DNA of 64,000 nucleotides from Diploscapter coronatus (Eukaryota; Nematoda; Chromadorea; Rhabditida; Rhabditidae): NCBI GenBank assembly GCA_964036155.1, contig OZ038422.1, positions 52,723,201 to 52,787,200 of the forward strand, given 5' to 3'. This document shows, piece by piece, positions 34,822-48,700 of the stretch. The notes beneath the pieces were generated by a model. It was not told the origin of the DNA and searched no databases. It worked only from the letters and a program-made list of their open reading frames with translations. The position numbers and the translations under genes were made by a program. Each line of letters begins with the position of its first letter. Position 1 is the stretch's first letter.

Positions 34822-35133
34822 CTTAAAAGTGGATAATTTAGGGGTATTTAGAAAACTTTCAAATGGGCATTTTCTTGCCAGAAGACTTTTCTGTATGAAT
34901 TACTCTGAAAAATAAATGGTTTCATCTTTAAAAATTTGGCTTTCGAGATACTTTTATATGATATCAGAGAAAATGATTGAAATGAAAGAACAACTGATTT
35001 TGATATCATGGTTAGTCATTGTGACTAAAATGTTCAGTATTTATTGTCTGGAGTCTACCGGCAAAACAATTCATTTTCACTACAACTTGAGAAATTGACG
35101 TTCTTTTCAATTAAGTCATTTTTCAAGGCAAAA

Positions 35134-36171
35134 ATGTTTGTATTGTTAATCTCTATTGTTCTTCTTCAATGTCAGCTTATTTCTTGCCATATGAAGTTTT
35201 TCAAAGTCAATGAACTTGCAAAAGGTGAGTGCAATTACTGTTACTTTTCAATGGTAATAATTTGGAAAAAATAACTCGATTTCTCTTCAAATCTTAGGAG
35301 GATATTTGTACGGTTTGTACTTCTGATTTTAGATATGTCAAAAATATTCCCAGTCTCAGAAGGTTTTGGTGATGCTGAAGCTAAATTAGCGGCTCACGTA
35401 AGAAGCTAGAATTTCACAGCGTTTCCTTTTAACCTTGCACTTTAGATAGCTACCGTTGCTCAGAACGGCGGAATTTCTGTGGATGAACGATTGAATCAAA
35501 TTCGAGGATTTTTCTTCCCAGTCGGTAGGAAGATGTTTGGAAATGCTACCACTAATGGCAAGATGTCCGATGATCAATTTTGGGCATGTTTTAGTTCATT
35601 TTTCCACTTATTGAAAATCCTTCAACTTCGTTATTATTTTTCGACATTCTTTTCTCTAGCTTTTGAATAAAATAGTAAAGTAGTGGCAGAATAAAAAAAC
35701 TGGTGTAATTTATTTTTAATTATACATAATTTAGGCAGAAAATAATCATCAAATCCGCGGAATGGCAAGTTTGTATGACAAATGGAGCAAGCGATTGTCG
35801 AAAGAATCTGCGGAGGTCAGTGAAATTGGTGCTTGATGCAGAATATCAGAAGATTATTCGTAAATATTACTAATGTTGAAGGGTTAGGCCAAATTTAGAT
35901 GGCATTAAAAATCCTAGCGATGATAGTGTAATGATAATGCAAAAAACATGAGAATTTTAAAAATATTAGTATTTTTAGGAAAAGGAGACTTTTACAAATT
36001 CAGATCAAATCGATCAGCAAAGGTGTTCGAGCACTTGAAAGGGTGCCAGAAATGTTCAATAGCGATGAAAACTTTGTGTGCAATCAATTGATGATGGTTT
36101 TGAGCAGGGTTTCTGAAGCTACACTCGATAAATACAAATCGATCTGGGATGATATGAAGAACCAAAAATAA
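35134..36171 (+). CDS. Secreted helical family member 8 (5 exons, 180 aa)
   Basis: Exons 35134-35224, 35333-35397, 35446-35583, 35735-35815 and 36004-36171. The product starts MFVLLISIVLLQCQLISC (signal peptide) and HMKFFKVNELAKD. It continues with SVDERLNQIRGFFFPVGRKM and MSDDQFW, then YDKWSKRLSKESAEIKSISK. The end reads VPEMFNSDENFVCNQLMMVL and ATLDKYKSIWDDMKNQK. The intron after QFW starts GCATGT; the only nearby GT alternative leads to an immediate stop, so this is also a GC-AG intron, at the same site as in member 7. Confidence 0.76.
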
Positions 36172-36363
36172 TTTGAAGAAACGCTCATCTTGTCTTCTCG
36201 ATAAATTAGATTTCTGTTTATGGACGTAAATTATAAGATAAAAGATAAAAATTTGTTCTACTTGAGCAGCTTTATAGGCAGTTACTAGAAAGAATAAATG
36301 GCATTTGAATTAAAAACTTTTTAATAAAGAACAAATAATCACAAGCCCTACAGCTCTACATAC

Positions 36364-36608
36364 TACGAAGGGCTTGAATGATTTTTACCGGCTGCTTAAT
36401 AGGAGCATTAACGAATTATTATACATGGTAACTAAATTTCTTAGTTTTGCTTACTTAAAAATACAATTATAGCTCCAAGTGGGAGTCAACATTGTCGAAA
36501 AAACGAATCCAGGATATTATTACTCCTTTGAAATGGACCCATATTCGATAGCTACCCTTGACCATAAACTAAACATTTTGGACGAACTATTGTATTGTTG
36601 CCAATTCT
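36364..36608 (+). CDS. Possible small two-exon coding fragment, unrecognised
   Basis: A segment reading GLNDFYRLLNRSINELLYM ends at a GTAACT donor (36428). After a 45-nt intron with acceptor ACAATTATAG it continues LQVGVNIVEKTNPGYYYSFE, then MDPYSIATLDHKLN, and stops at 36608. The phase is compatible and the composition coding-like. No start codon or signal peptide was found, and it shows no resemblance to the adjacent family. It may be the tail of a gene remnant. Confidence 0.3.
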
Positions 36609-39600
36609 AGATAGGAAACTTGTAAATAAAATCTATTTTTTCGCTTGATTTTCTTGTTGGGATACAGGAAATCACAAAATTAGAATACATCCATCTCTCC
36701 ACTCTCCAACGATTTCATTTTCGATCTCTCTCACTACTGGCTTTATTCTCGTTTCAAGCAGCTGGAGAAAATTTACCTCATAAAATTGAACAATTCCTCA
36801 TGGCCCGAAAGACAAGAATACTCCTGTGGTGGCAACTAGACAACACCCAAGCAGTCACTTTCGATCCGTTTAAATCACTATATATTTTTGCGCTATTTAT
36901 TTGTGTTGTGTGTATTTTGAATGCACTAACAGATTTTTAACAAAATTTATTCAATTTCTAGCTATCAGAATAATCAAAAAATAAAATGACCAAAATTGAA
37001 AATAACCGAAGGCACTCATCAGAAAAGAGCAACAATTCCGAGAAAAATAAAATATCAGAATTTCAAAAAAAAAAAAAATCAAAAATAAAACGAAAAATGT
37101 TTGGAAATGTGATTGAATTGTTGACGAAGACACTGCATTGGAGAAGGTTGTGAAAGTCATGAGAGTGCAAAGCGAAGCAGAAATAGGGGACAGCGGAAGA
37201 AATGAGGAAAGTGCGCGCATTTCTACAGACATCAAATAGTAAATGGTACAATCTTGGACAAATTTCTTTGAAATTACTTAGTCTTGAAAATCATATCTCT
37301 GATCAAAATACATTGCAAAAGCGATCAAATGAGAAGAATAGTCAAAATGTCAACTCATTTGTTCATTTTCCAGAGCCAGAAAACATGATTTTCACAACTA
37401 ATAAATCTTGTATGTATAGAATTTGAGTCTAAAAACTAGAATTTCCATAAAATCTTGTAAATGGCAAGCAATTCGAGGCTGGAATGGGAATTCTTCGTTC
37501 AAAAATATTGACTTTCCATTCCAACCTCTCAATTTGATAATCAGCTAAAATCGGTAATGGTTCATCTACAGTTTTGTATATTCGCCCTACAATCAGTCTC
37601 TACACAATTTGTACCTACAAGTTATCTTTTTACAATTCAACTAAGAGTTCGATTTGAAAAGAAGAAAGTCCACGCAAATCATATGAAGAATAGAACAGCA
37701 CGACGATGATTCAAAAGACTATTTCTTTGATTGAATAATAGATGAATTATTGAATTATAAGAAGGCTATGCACTGAATTTGGAGTTGTCGTAATGATATG
37801 ATATCTTTTTAGACTCTTCAGACTTTTAAGGAAAGGAATATTGAAATTTAAACAAGACGGCAACTCAAAAATAACATGATTTTTACCAATAAGACATGAC
37901 ATGACTATCCTTAGAAACTCGAATAAATGGGGAATAGGTTTGGCTAATGACGGAATAATTCTTGCCATCTCAATGTCTTATTGCCAAAATCATATTATTA
38001 TTTTCAAATTGCCATCAAGACAAACTACAACTCCATATATTTCGAATTTAAGATATCATGAGTTTCCCAACTACTTTGATTTTGAAGTTTAGGATATCAT
38101 ATCATCACGGAATAGGGTCATAAGGCCAGCTCTCTCGACTATTTATAGCAATCGAAAGTGGTTAATTGAGCTAAAACTAATAATTGGAAATGAACGCGAT
38201 GAGTGCAGCAAAAGGCAGAAAAATCACAACGAACAGAGAAACGATAATATTCGTCTTAGTTTTGGATAAAATGAGTTGGTTATCAAATTCTCTGTCCATA
38301 CACAAAATAAAATGAAGAATAAAGCGCAAACCTGCACAGAAAACACACAAAACTATTGAGAAAAAAGCCTATGAAAATGATGATTGCATCATAAAATTAG
38401 ATAAATGAATGTAATACACAGCGATGAATGAAGACTGAATGGACGGGAAGTTAACATAATCATAATGATGAAAATGATGATTTGTTGATTTAATGTTGTG
38501 AAAGCACTAATGAAGGAAGGGAAGTGCAGTGAAGTGATCAAGTGAAACGGTCAGAGCAAGACATCTCAAGTTGAGAAATGACATCAGCATTTTCGAAAAA
38601 TAATGACGGATCTACCGGGTGTCTCAAGTTCATCGTAGCAACTTTGAAGTTGAATAATGTTTTACAGGTTTGATGGGGAACCACATCATTTTTTCGAAAC
38701 TTTGAAAATATAATCAAAATGATGCACGGCTGATAGTGCACATATGAACATCATCAAATTGCGCTTTTCGGATATACAGTGCAACAGCAAAAATGACAGT
38801 CATTGATTAGCCAAAATGAAGCAGCAAAGCAAAGAAAATGAACGAATGCACTGAGTCTGCCAGTGCAAACGATACGACGACAACTGTGTGTGAAGCGGGG
38901 AGAGATCGGCAGAGAAAATAGGAAAAATCGTAAAAAATGGAGAAAATCCACAAAATCAGCTGGAATTTTACACGATTCAGCTGAAAAGTTAATTACAATC
39001 CACGCAAATGAGCGAAAGCTGATAGAACAGAAGCGGAAATGTAGCAATTCGATATTGGAAAGGGCTGATTGATTCCGAGTTTTCGAACCAACCAGAAAAA
39101 TTCGATGAACTAAAAGACATTTTTAGATATTTCGGATATGAAATATGAAAATCGTGACAAACGGGGTTACATGGAGTGGATGTCACACACACGAAAAAAG
39201 TCGGATGCGGGAAATTGTTGATCGATGAAAATATCTATAACTAAACGAAAATTAGCCGTAAATTCATACAATTTAGCTCTGATACGGACAATTTTCCGGT
39301 AACATTAACGACATTTTGAATCAATCAGCAATTTTCGCACCGACGAAACCGCGCCTAAGATCGACTGCAAAAACGACATTGCCCCAGCAAAATGTGAGTA
39401 GAAAATATGTGATGATGAAACGGATATAACCTTAGCAAAAAGAAGAATAAAATATCAACGACGATGTAATTTAAATTAATTAGTAACAAAAATGTGACTA
39501 ATTATCGGAAAAAGATACGATAGGGGAATAAAACGTGAATAAAGTGGCAGTGTTGCAAAGAAAATGATACTTCACCACGACACAAGATAGCTGAGCTCAA

Positions 39601-39717
39601 TTGGAAGAAAAAAACGCTAGAAATCGATACAATCGATTGCTTTTTAGAGTTGATCAAAAATTGGTGAAAGTCCTGAAATACCAACTCAGGAAAATCAATT
39701 GATGTAGACAGACGCAT
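36609..39717. other. Intergenic between the secreted array and the Smaug-like gene
   Basis: A-rich on the plus strand, with short low-complexity ORFs only. It presumably includes the 3' UTR of the minus-strand Smaug-like gene at its right end. Confidence 0.4.
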
Positions 39718-42700
39718 TTAGACGCAATTGAGATTGAGATTTGTGAGGAGGACGTTGAAAGCGCGCTCGAATTGGGGATCCATGTCTCCAAGAGTAAGCG
39801 AATTCGTGTTGAGAGGTTCGGGAAAGACGGCAGAAGGGCGACGAGGAGACGACGTGCTTGATGGGCATGTGGTTGGGGGAAGACGAGCAGTCGAGGGAGA
39901 AGGGGTCGAACCAGAGGGAGTCGCCGGCGTTGGCGTGGGATTAGAGGGGAGCAGCAGGATGGCGTGGTTGAAACCGTCTCTCGTCGACATCGTCACACCA
40001 GACTCGTGTCGGGTGCGTGGACTGCCAGCGCCTGAACAGCTGCCACGATCCGATGTGCACGAGGAATAGCCGGATGTAGCTTCGTTCTCCAACACCCAAG
40101 GGTTCATCGAGAGGTTCAGCTGAAATTACACGATCCGTTTCGGGATGATGAGAATTAGATAAGCGTTTAGGCCACCAACCGCATTGGCCTCGCGGACCTG
40201 TTCCTCGAGTTGGTTCTGCAAGGTGACGATGTCGTTGGAAGAGTAGATAGCAGACGGCCAGCATTGCATGTTGATCTGATTATTGGAAGAAGCCGGCTAA
40301 AGATATTTTTTTAATGATTTTTTTTTAAATTTCTTTTTCTACCTGTTGAGATACTTGGTTGTTTTGTCGTTGCATGATATTTGCCCTTTGCTGCATCAGA
40401 GCTGCAGATGGCTGCATTTGGTTGTTGACATGAGGCGAGGTGGCAGCATCCTTTCGAGTCACTTGAGGCTTGATCTGGAAATGTGAGATTTTATTGAAGT
40501 GCCATAATGAGACCAATACCTGCATGGGTTGAGACACATTTCTTTCGAGGTGAACATCATTGTTCTCAATTTCCCTCGCTTGTTCGTTGTTATGTCGCAT
40601 GCCGTTACTCGTCATCGGAATATGATTTGGAGCGGATCGATATTGGGGGATGTTGATGGCTTGGAGCTGAGGCTGAAAATTATCATGAACAAAGTTCTTT
40701 TTTCATGATCCAAACCTTTCTGGCCTGTTGCGAGCATCCCATCGGCATGATTGGAGTCTCCTCTGGATGAGACTCCACCCGTCTTGGTATTCTCTTTTGT
40801 GGTGGAGATTGGCGCATACTCTGGTTTTGTTGGAGCATCTGAAAATCTTTTTGTTCTTTTTCTCCAAATTATTTTGTTTTACTTGATGAAGATGGTGTGC
40901 TTTCTGATTCGCCAAAATCTGGTTGTTGATGATCTGCGTAGCCTGTGACTGCAGAGTAGCTGCCATGATGTTCGCTTGTAAATTCTGAGCTGCTGCATTC
41001 GACTGAAGTACCATGAAGAACCGTTGAAGATGTTCGTTGTCAGCTGGCACGTTCATAATTTTCTAAAGATGTTCGATAGGCTTTGCGTTTCAATAGTTTT
41101 ATTTCTTACGCAAAAGTTCTGGAAAAGTGACATCATCTGTGGATCGAGTCCAGATGAGCATCCAGCGATTGATGCAACTTTCTGCACGAACTGCTCTTTC
41201 GCATAGCAGTGTTCGCATTTACCAGCATAGGGGATGAGCATTCGATGCTTGCGCAACTCGCTTGGGCACACAAATTTACGAGCCAACTTCTTCCATTGCA
41301 AAACGCGCTGTTTCTGGGCAATCGTGAAGGCCTAAAGGGGTTTTCGTATGAGAATGAAGCGCAAATCACTAATGAACCTCGTTGTTGACGATTCGATCGA
41401 ATATCGAGAATAGCATAAGCAGATATTCGTCCTCGATTTCCGCGCAGTATTTCGATGACGGGAAGATGTGCTGCTGGATGATTCCCACCGTCCTGACGAT
41501 AAGTGCGGGAATATTCTACAATTATGTTCAACTAATTTCCAATTTCACTTTCAAGCTATTACGTTATCAGAGATGGTGACACAGGGCTGCAGCAGCCCGT
41601 CGATTTCTTCCAGCTCACTGCCCGTGACCTTTCCCTCTGGGTCAAGTCCCATCAGAGGGGTCGAAAGCATCTGTCGAATCACGCAAATCGCGCATCGAAC
41701 GCACGCTTCTTTCTGTCGAGACGTCAGATTCGCCTGCCACTCCTTCAGCACTTTTGGCCGCTCCTTCAGTTTCTCCACAGATTGAAGAATCTTGCGTCGA
41801 GCCCCCTTTGTCACCTGAAATGGGAGAACATTTTCTGGATGTGGGATTCGATGTTTTAAAAGGTGTAATTATGGTCGGGGCTGGACAAAACTTTGTGTTT
41901 TATCTTTGTCTTTTGATTTTAAGGTTTTTTTTTCTTCTTCAAATTCGAGTCTTTGATCAGTTCTGACTATGATTGAAGGAATTTGAAGTCACAATTTACA
42001 AGGTAATTAGTTTGGCTATTTAGAAACCGCATGACATTATGACACGAGACATAGGAAAACAGAATAGGAGATGGTAGGCAAAATGGACCTTTTCTTAAAC
42101 AATTGGGCTATGCCTCAAATCATGTATCATGCATCTTCCGATTGTTTTAGGTTGTCAAAACTTTCATTCATCCAAACATCTGACATTTCCTTTCTGAAAC
42201 TCATTTCTTACCTGTAATTGCTCCAGTTGCTCGTCATTCAACTGCATCATTTGTTCGTACGACATCGATGCCAGTAAAGGAGTGTATTTATGCAATCGTA
42301 ATGTCTTCAGCCAAATCGGAACATCTGAAATCTTCATAGTTTTATTGTGTTCTGTCGCAAATTAGTATTTTCATATTTTCGTGAGTCATTCACAGGTTCT
42401 TCTTTAGATAGATAGGACAGATTTTATCGCCTCTTTATTTTGTCTTTTCGGCGTTCGTCTGGGGCGTTGTGAGAGACAAAGCGCAATTAGCCGGTAGTTG
42501 GCTGTAGAGCTGAAGGCTGTCGCGTGCCGGAGATGGAAATAGAAGATATTTTAGAATCAAAGAATTTTAAGACAAGCGAAATATGATGGAATGATCCTGA
42601 TAAAAAGACGTTAAAAACTAAATGCGTATTTGTAACGTGATAATGGTACAAAGTGTGAGAAAAAATGTTAATTTTCTTAAAACATATCTAATACCGTAAG

Positions 42701-45700
42701 TCATCGAGATCTTAACTGTGACAAACGAGTAAAGATAACTATGTAAGAAAAAGTCTTGGCATTAATTTCGAATAATTCGAGATTTACAATTCCCAACTCC
42801 TTTCTGAATATAATTTTATCCGGGGATATGCCATATTTTCTGATATTTATTTACACTTCGTATTTGTATGCAGACGAATCTTGTTTCAACACTCATTCCC
42901 ACCTCCAATTCAACCCACATTCGATATAAATTCCCATATTTTGCATATTCCACTCTGAATAATTGATGATTGTCTGGGTGCTCGATTAATCTACAGGTAA
43001 TCCCCTCCCTCACTTGAGCTGATGATCTCTTTGTCCTTGTCAGAGAGTATTTCATAGATCTCTTTCTTTCCGCTCTCTCAAATCTCCTTTATCTCGCTTT
43101 ATTTTCATTCGATCGCGAAAATTGAGAGGCGAATATGAAATTGCGAAAAAAAGGGATTAGCATAGAGAGATTTCCACAAAGAAGCAGTGGAAAGAGATAT
43201 CGTCTTTTTTGCCAGCCGACTTTATTTGATCGAACTATTCCACAGTAATCCTTCAATAGGCTATCAGAACCAAAATCTCAAAATTGCAGCCCACAAAAAC
43301 TGCTTCGATTCTGGAGATTTCGATCCCATTTCGTACAATTCCACCAATGCATTTTTACGAATCATTAATCATGTTCACTTTCGAATCTTTTCAAATTTTG
43401 AGCTTCTCACCATCAAAGAATTCAAACTTGTCGAGTTTGCCGCGCGTACGCGCGCTTTTCGTCTCACATTCTTTGTTCAAATTTTCACACACATTTTGTC
43501 AGTCCGCTTTTCACGCGATGGCACATGTTTTTGTGTGTGTGACTGGGAGCCGTGTACAAATCAAGGAAAAGGGGGAGATGAAAGGGAATTGGGCTGGGCT
43601 GGGGGTGAGACATCGGAAGTGGGAAGGGAAATGGGCAGACGAGTGGCAGCTACTCCCATCTCATCCAACGGCTGGTACCAATATAATGGTATCAAATGGG
43701 ATTTTCCATCGGTCTGTCTGTCTGTCTGAGTGTCTGGCCCAGTGTCTGAGAATGAGAACGAGCTAGATGTATCAAGGCCAGACATGCGATCATAGAGATC
43801 AAAAGATGCAAAGTGCCAATACGTAACTTGTCTGAGAACAGGGGGTCTTGAAATCACACAAATCCAATCGGCGCGATCATGCCATCATAAGAAAGTTTAC
43901 GCCCTATCATTATTCTCCTTAGACCACAATATGAAATACCCCAATGACTTTGAAATTATGAGTTTGCTATCTGTATAGTTTGGTTACACATTTGCTACAT
44001 ATGCCACCTTATTAGTAATGTTAAACATTCCTCTCTTTCACGGCTATCAAAACTTTCGTTGAGCAGACAAAAAGCGAAAATTTATGAGTGCCTCTGAAGA
44101 GAAATGAAAGCAATGATACGCTGATGATACGGAAATTTCAAGAGTGATAATCACGTCGTAAAACATTTGAACTCCCGATAGTCGCGAATCGAAACAAAAC
44201 CGTCTCACATTCTTTATGTCTCTTCCTTACAAGCGAAGAAGTTTCAAAATTCGCGACTGCAGCCTGTACATCACCTGATCAAACGAGACAAAAGATTGAT
44301 AATAATTACTAGTGACGCTCTTTTGAATTTTGATCCCCGAAAATCACGTAGACCGTCTGGTTCTAAAAATAGTTGGCAAAGTGCTGGTAATCTGGTGCGT
44401 TATCTGTTAATTTTATCATCCATTCAACTGAAACAGTGAGCAGCGATAAAATCGTTGCAAAGTTGCGATTTTTGATGTTTCGTTTGATTTTCCCCAATCT
44501 TGACATTCAGGGTCGGTCCCCTATATTATCATCGACTTATCATTCTCGTGGAGTGATAACTTTTGCCGCTTTGGTTTCGCGCTGTCAGGCAGGCTGGCGG
44601 GTTTGCATTGGCTCAGGATTTGCACACAGTCGGTCTTATGTTCTCTTTTCCCTCCCCGGTTCCCCTCTTTTTCTGCCATTTTTTGCCCCTACTTCAGTCA
44701 TTTTTTACCCATTCAACATAGACAGTCAGCTGACCCTGGAAATAGTGTGGCAATTGGCCGAGGTAGAGAGAGCAGACGATGCGAAGAGAGAAGAATCAAA
44801 GTTTTCCTCTCCTTCATATTTTTTACTTCGAAGAGTCCACACCATCCAAACTCTAAGTTTTTCATCGCATTTCCTCCTTCTCTCCCTGCCTGCCGTCTCT
44901 CCATCGGTACAGAGGCGGTGCCATTCTCTTCGACGGCGCAAAAACCGGTTGGCAGAAGAAAAAAATCGCGAAGAGAAGGAGAATGAAAAACAGCGAGGAA
45001 TAGGAGGAATGACTGAAAGGAGAAGGAGAAGGAGAGCAGAAAGGACGCAAAGAAGTTGCAAAGGACTGGGGATGGAAGGGGCAAAGGCTGATGCGTCACG
45101 CTGGTGGAGAGGAGGAGGAGGACGAGGAACGGACAAACCGAGAAAAACCTCGACGAGACGACAGCTCGCGCGAAACCTCGAAACTTTCGGCAAAACTCGC
45201 AAAACTCACAAAATTCACGTTAAGACACGGAGAAATCGAAGAAGAAGAAGAAGAAGAAGAAGGACAGTTGTTCTTACATCCTTCTTACATCTTCCTCTTC
45301 ACAATTCGCAACATCGAGACTAGAAATTCACTTCTCTGTGTCACGCAGAGGCTAGGGGGCGATTCGCAACAGTAGAGGCAAAACCAACTGTTATTCGAGT
45401 TTTTCAAAACTTTAGCCGCTGGTAATTTGAGAAGAACAAGACAACAACGGCCTCGTGTACTTTTGTCGACCTCTCGATTTCATCTCTCAAGAAATTACTA
45501 CGAGCGATGAAACGAGAATTCTTCGCAGCTCAAAGAACAATAAGGAAAATCACCGCAGAAAGCTTTTTCATCATCCCGGAAATTTTTTTCGATAAATCGA
45601 AAAAAGAAACAGGAATGTGGTGAGGAGTAATTTGGAAAAAAGGTGCACACTTGGAAAGAAGCAATTTGATCGTATCTGTGTCTTTGTGTTAGCCAGAAAA

Positions 45701-48700
45701 TTTCGTGGACAAATTTTCAAAGCTACGGAGTTTTTATGGGTTCGATCTGTCAATACGACAAATTGGAACTGTTGCTGCTTTAAAAGTGCAAATTTACGGT
45801 CACATTTCCGGTCACACAATTGTGTCTGCTGCTGCTACTGATGAGGGTTTCGCTCGTTTCCAGTTGAATGCAGAACGTGAATTTCGTCCGTTCAAACAGC
45901 CAGACAACGAGAAGAAGCAATAAAGAGGAAGGTCAAATCGAAGAAAAAGGAAGAGTTTAGGAAAATTCACCCATAAAATCTTCGAATGGCAATGATTCGC
46001 TCTGCAAGAGGGAACACAGCAAAGCCTACCAGATTGACAATCATTGAGGCCATAAAAACTCGACGGGAGGTCTATAAGCAAATGAAGCAAAACGTGGGAG
46101 TTACTGAGAAAATCATCCATCCTCTGCTTACAAGATTACTCGTTCACTAATTCTTACATACTTCCTTATAAAATCAAACTATAGAAAACCCCCTCTTATT
46201 TTCCCAATTCATCGATTCAAAGTCTATAGTTCGGACACGGTGAAAAAACGTCTGCTGCTGAAAAGGATTTGATTGATAAGATTTATTGCTTTCTTCTTCG
46301 TATGGAAAAAGATGAAAACTGATTTTTTCCTTTAAGGTTTCTGTTCCCATTCCCTACGTCATGATTTAGTCAAGACGAATTTCAATTGTTGTGAGACCCA
46401 AAAATGTCGAATCGTATTATGCGCATTGCGTAGTATAATTCCCTCATGTTTAGAGGTCGTAAAGGACGTGCCGATCTAACTGCGCATGTCTGTGTAGGTC
46501 TGTAGGCCCTCTAGATTGAAGACAATTCGCAATTAATTATGCGTGAGAGATGCCGACACCTGGGGAGGCACTAGAGAAAACAGATTAGATGCTAATCTTT
46601 TTGTGACTCGAATTGCAGCTTTTGATGAGTGGCCTTAACGATCTACAAAAATTAGCCGGTTTACGGTATTTCATCTAACAGCTTTGAAAGGAAGAAACGT
46701 CGAATAGTACATTTTTAAAAGATCTCTTAATTCGACATTATTATTTTGAAGAGTTATTGATTTTGAGCTCGAAATAATGTTAGTAAAAAAGTTTGACCTG
46801 ATGACCTTTCGAAGACGTGTTTTCGAGCAAGATCTCAATTATTACCAATGACTGATAACTTGAACGAAATAAATGATGCACAAATTCGAATATGCAAAGT
46901 GTGCATTGCGTATTTACAAATAGTCGTCTACCCCATTTTTAATATGATGTAATTGCGTAGAGTTTGCTGCAAACAACGTGCTAATTGCCGCGCATCAAAA
47001 ACCAGTGTCATTTACTCGATTTCAAATAACTGATCATTGACGATTCAATACAGAAATCGCCCAACTTCTGTCCTAAATCTCTGCTCCGTCAGAGCAGTTC
47101 AATACCGAAATTTCAGACCATATTTTGTATGTATATACGTTTTCGACTTTCGTCTTTGGATAGCCGTTGTATGTGTGAATTTTTATTGTTTCTTCACTCA
47201 CACGCGTGTACATTCCCTCGTCAATTATTTCAAATCTTCATTTCATCATTTGTCTGACCTTCAAATATAAGAACGATGAGGCGAGGAGACGAGGGAGTGA
47301 AAACTGCAGAACTGCTTGGGCTGCCTAGGGAAGTGGGCGAAGACAAGACGAAAGTGAAGACAGAAGGACAAAAGGGACTGAAGAGGACGAGGAGAGAAAC
47401 AGTAGCGTGAAGGCAGAAGACAAATGACGAGCTGCTATCAATCTTCGTTGCAAATTTCCCTTTCCTCTTCTCATTCATTCTCAGGCCTTCAGTTCTTCAG
47501 TTCATCCCTTCAATGCCTTCAGTCAATTCTCACTTTCCATCGGTTTTTCAACGACTATTGCATACGAGCAAAACAGGGAATATCAAAAGAGTCAATCTGA
47601 TCGGGAACGAAATAAACTGAAATTAAATTTGAAAACGAAAATTTCAAAAGAAAACTGAAAAGGGAATTTCATCTTTTGATATCAATAGTTCAAGGATGAG
47701 AAACTGTTGATGGCCAAGTCGAAAGTGAGAGAAGCCTGATCTTCAAACAGAGTTACCATGTGCCCAAGAAAGCGTTATTCTACTGCGTAGAAAATTCACC
47801 TCCATCTTTTCTCACTTCCTTGCAGATGCAATAATTGATCAATTGTGTGTAACCGCTAAATTTGTCTTTCAAGATCTTGCAATTTTTCAGGTATCAAAAG
47901 ATCGAGGGTGTCAAACGCACCATCGTTCCCTCTACCAGATCTTCGGTACCTTCTTTGATATTGAAAAGTTCATCGATAAATGTTGCAATCTTCCTTCGAA
48001 TTAGATTGAGGGTCGGCTCTTGTTCCCTCGTTGCCTATTCGCATATGTTGACCTTGAGCCTAACTTTTGCCTACCGTCATTTCGACTCCTCTTTCTGCGC
48101 AATTCGCGATTGGACCGATTTGTTGCTCCGTTAATTCGCATTTGCGTGTTCTTCTCGTTCTTCGTCCCTCGGACTGCATCGTCTCTGCGTCGGCACGTGC
48201 GGCCTTCTCATTCCTCTCCCCTGCCTCTCAAATTCGTCCGTCTAATTGACTTTTGTGTAATTTTTGCCGGTTGATTTGTCCGTTCATCATATCTCATTTT
48301 GGGCAGCAATACAATTGAAATGTCTCGAGAGTCAGACCAATCGAGGCAAGCAGAAAACGTTCATCGAAAAGGACTCGAGCCAACTCATTGCACCTTCGAC
48401 TTTGAGAACTCTTCCCAGGGCGCATGAATAATGCGGCGTTTTGAATCTACACAAATCGCGTCATTTGAAAGCTCAAACAGAAAAAAGTTTCCGTCGCCGA
48501 ATCAGCCGAGACAGAAAAAGCAAACAGTTCGAGTTGAAGAGCAGTCAGTCTGAGGGGAGGCCTCAAAGGGGCTGAAAGACGCGTCGATCGGTTGAGTGTT
48601 TAGACACCGAGACATTCCCAATTGCCATGCGCAACAGCAACAATACCTGATGTGCCGAAGACAAACTCCCAGACTCTTGTCGAATGTTTTGCCGAATTTC

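Noticed and set aside
43187..43766. Two overlapping plus-strand ORFs of 160-180 codons
   Set aside because: Overlapping frames without domain, signal peptide or splice support; they lie in the Smaug intron.
44436..45323. Longest ORF in the window (295 codons, plus strand)
   Set aside because: It is low-complexity, with an Arg run created by GAA/AGG repeats, overlaps ORFs on the other strand and lies inside the phase-matched Smaug intron.
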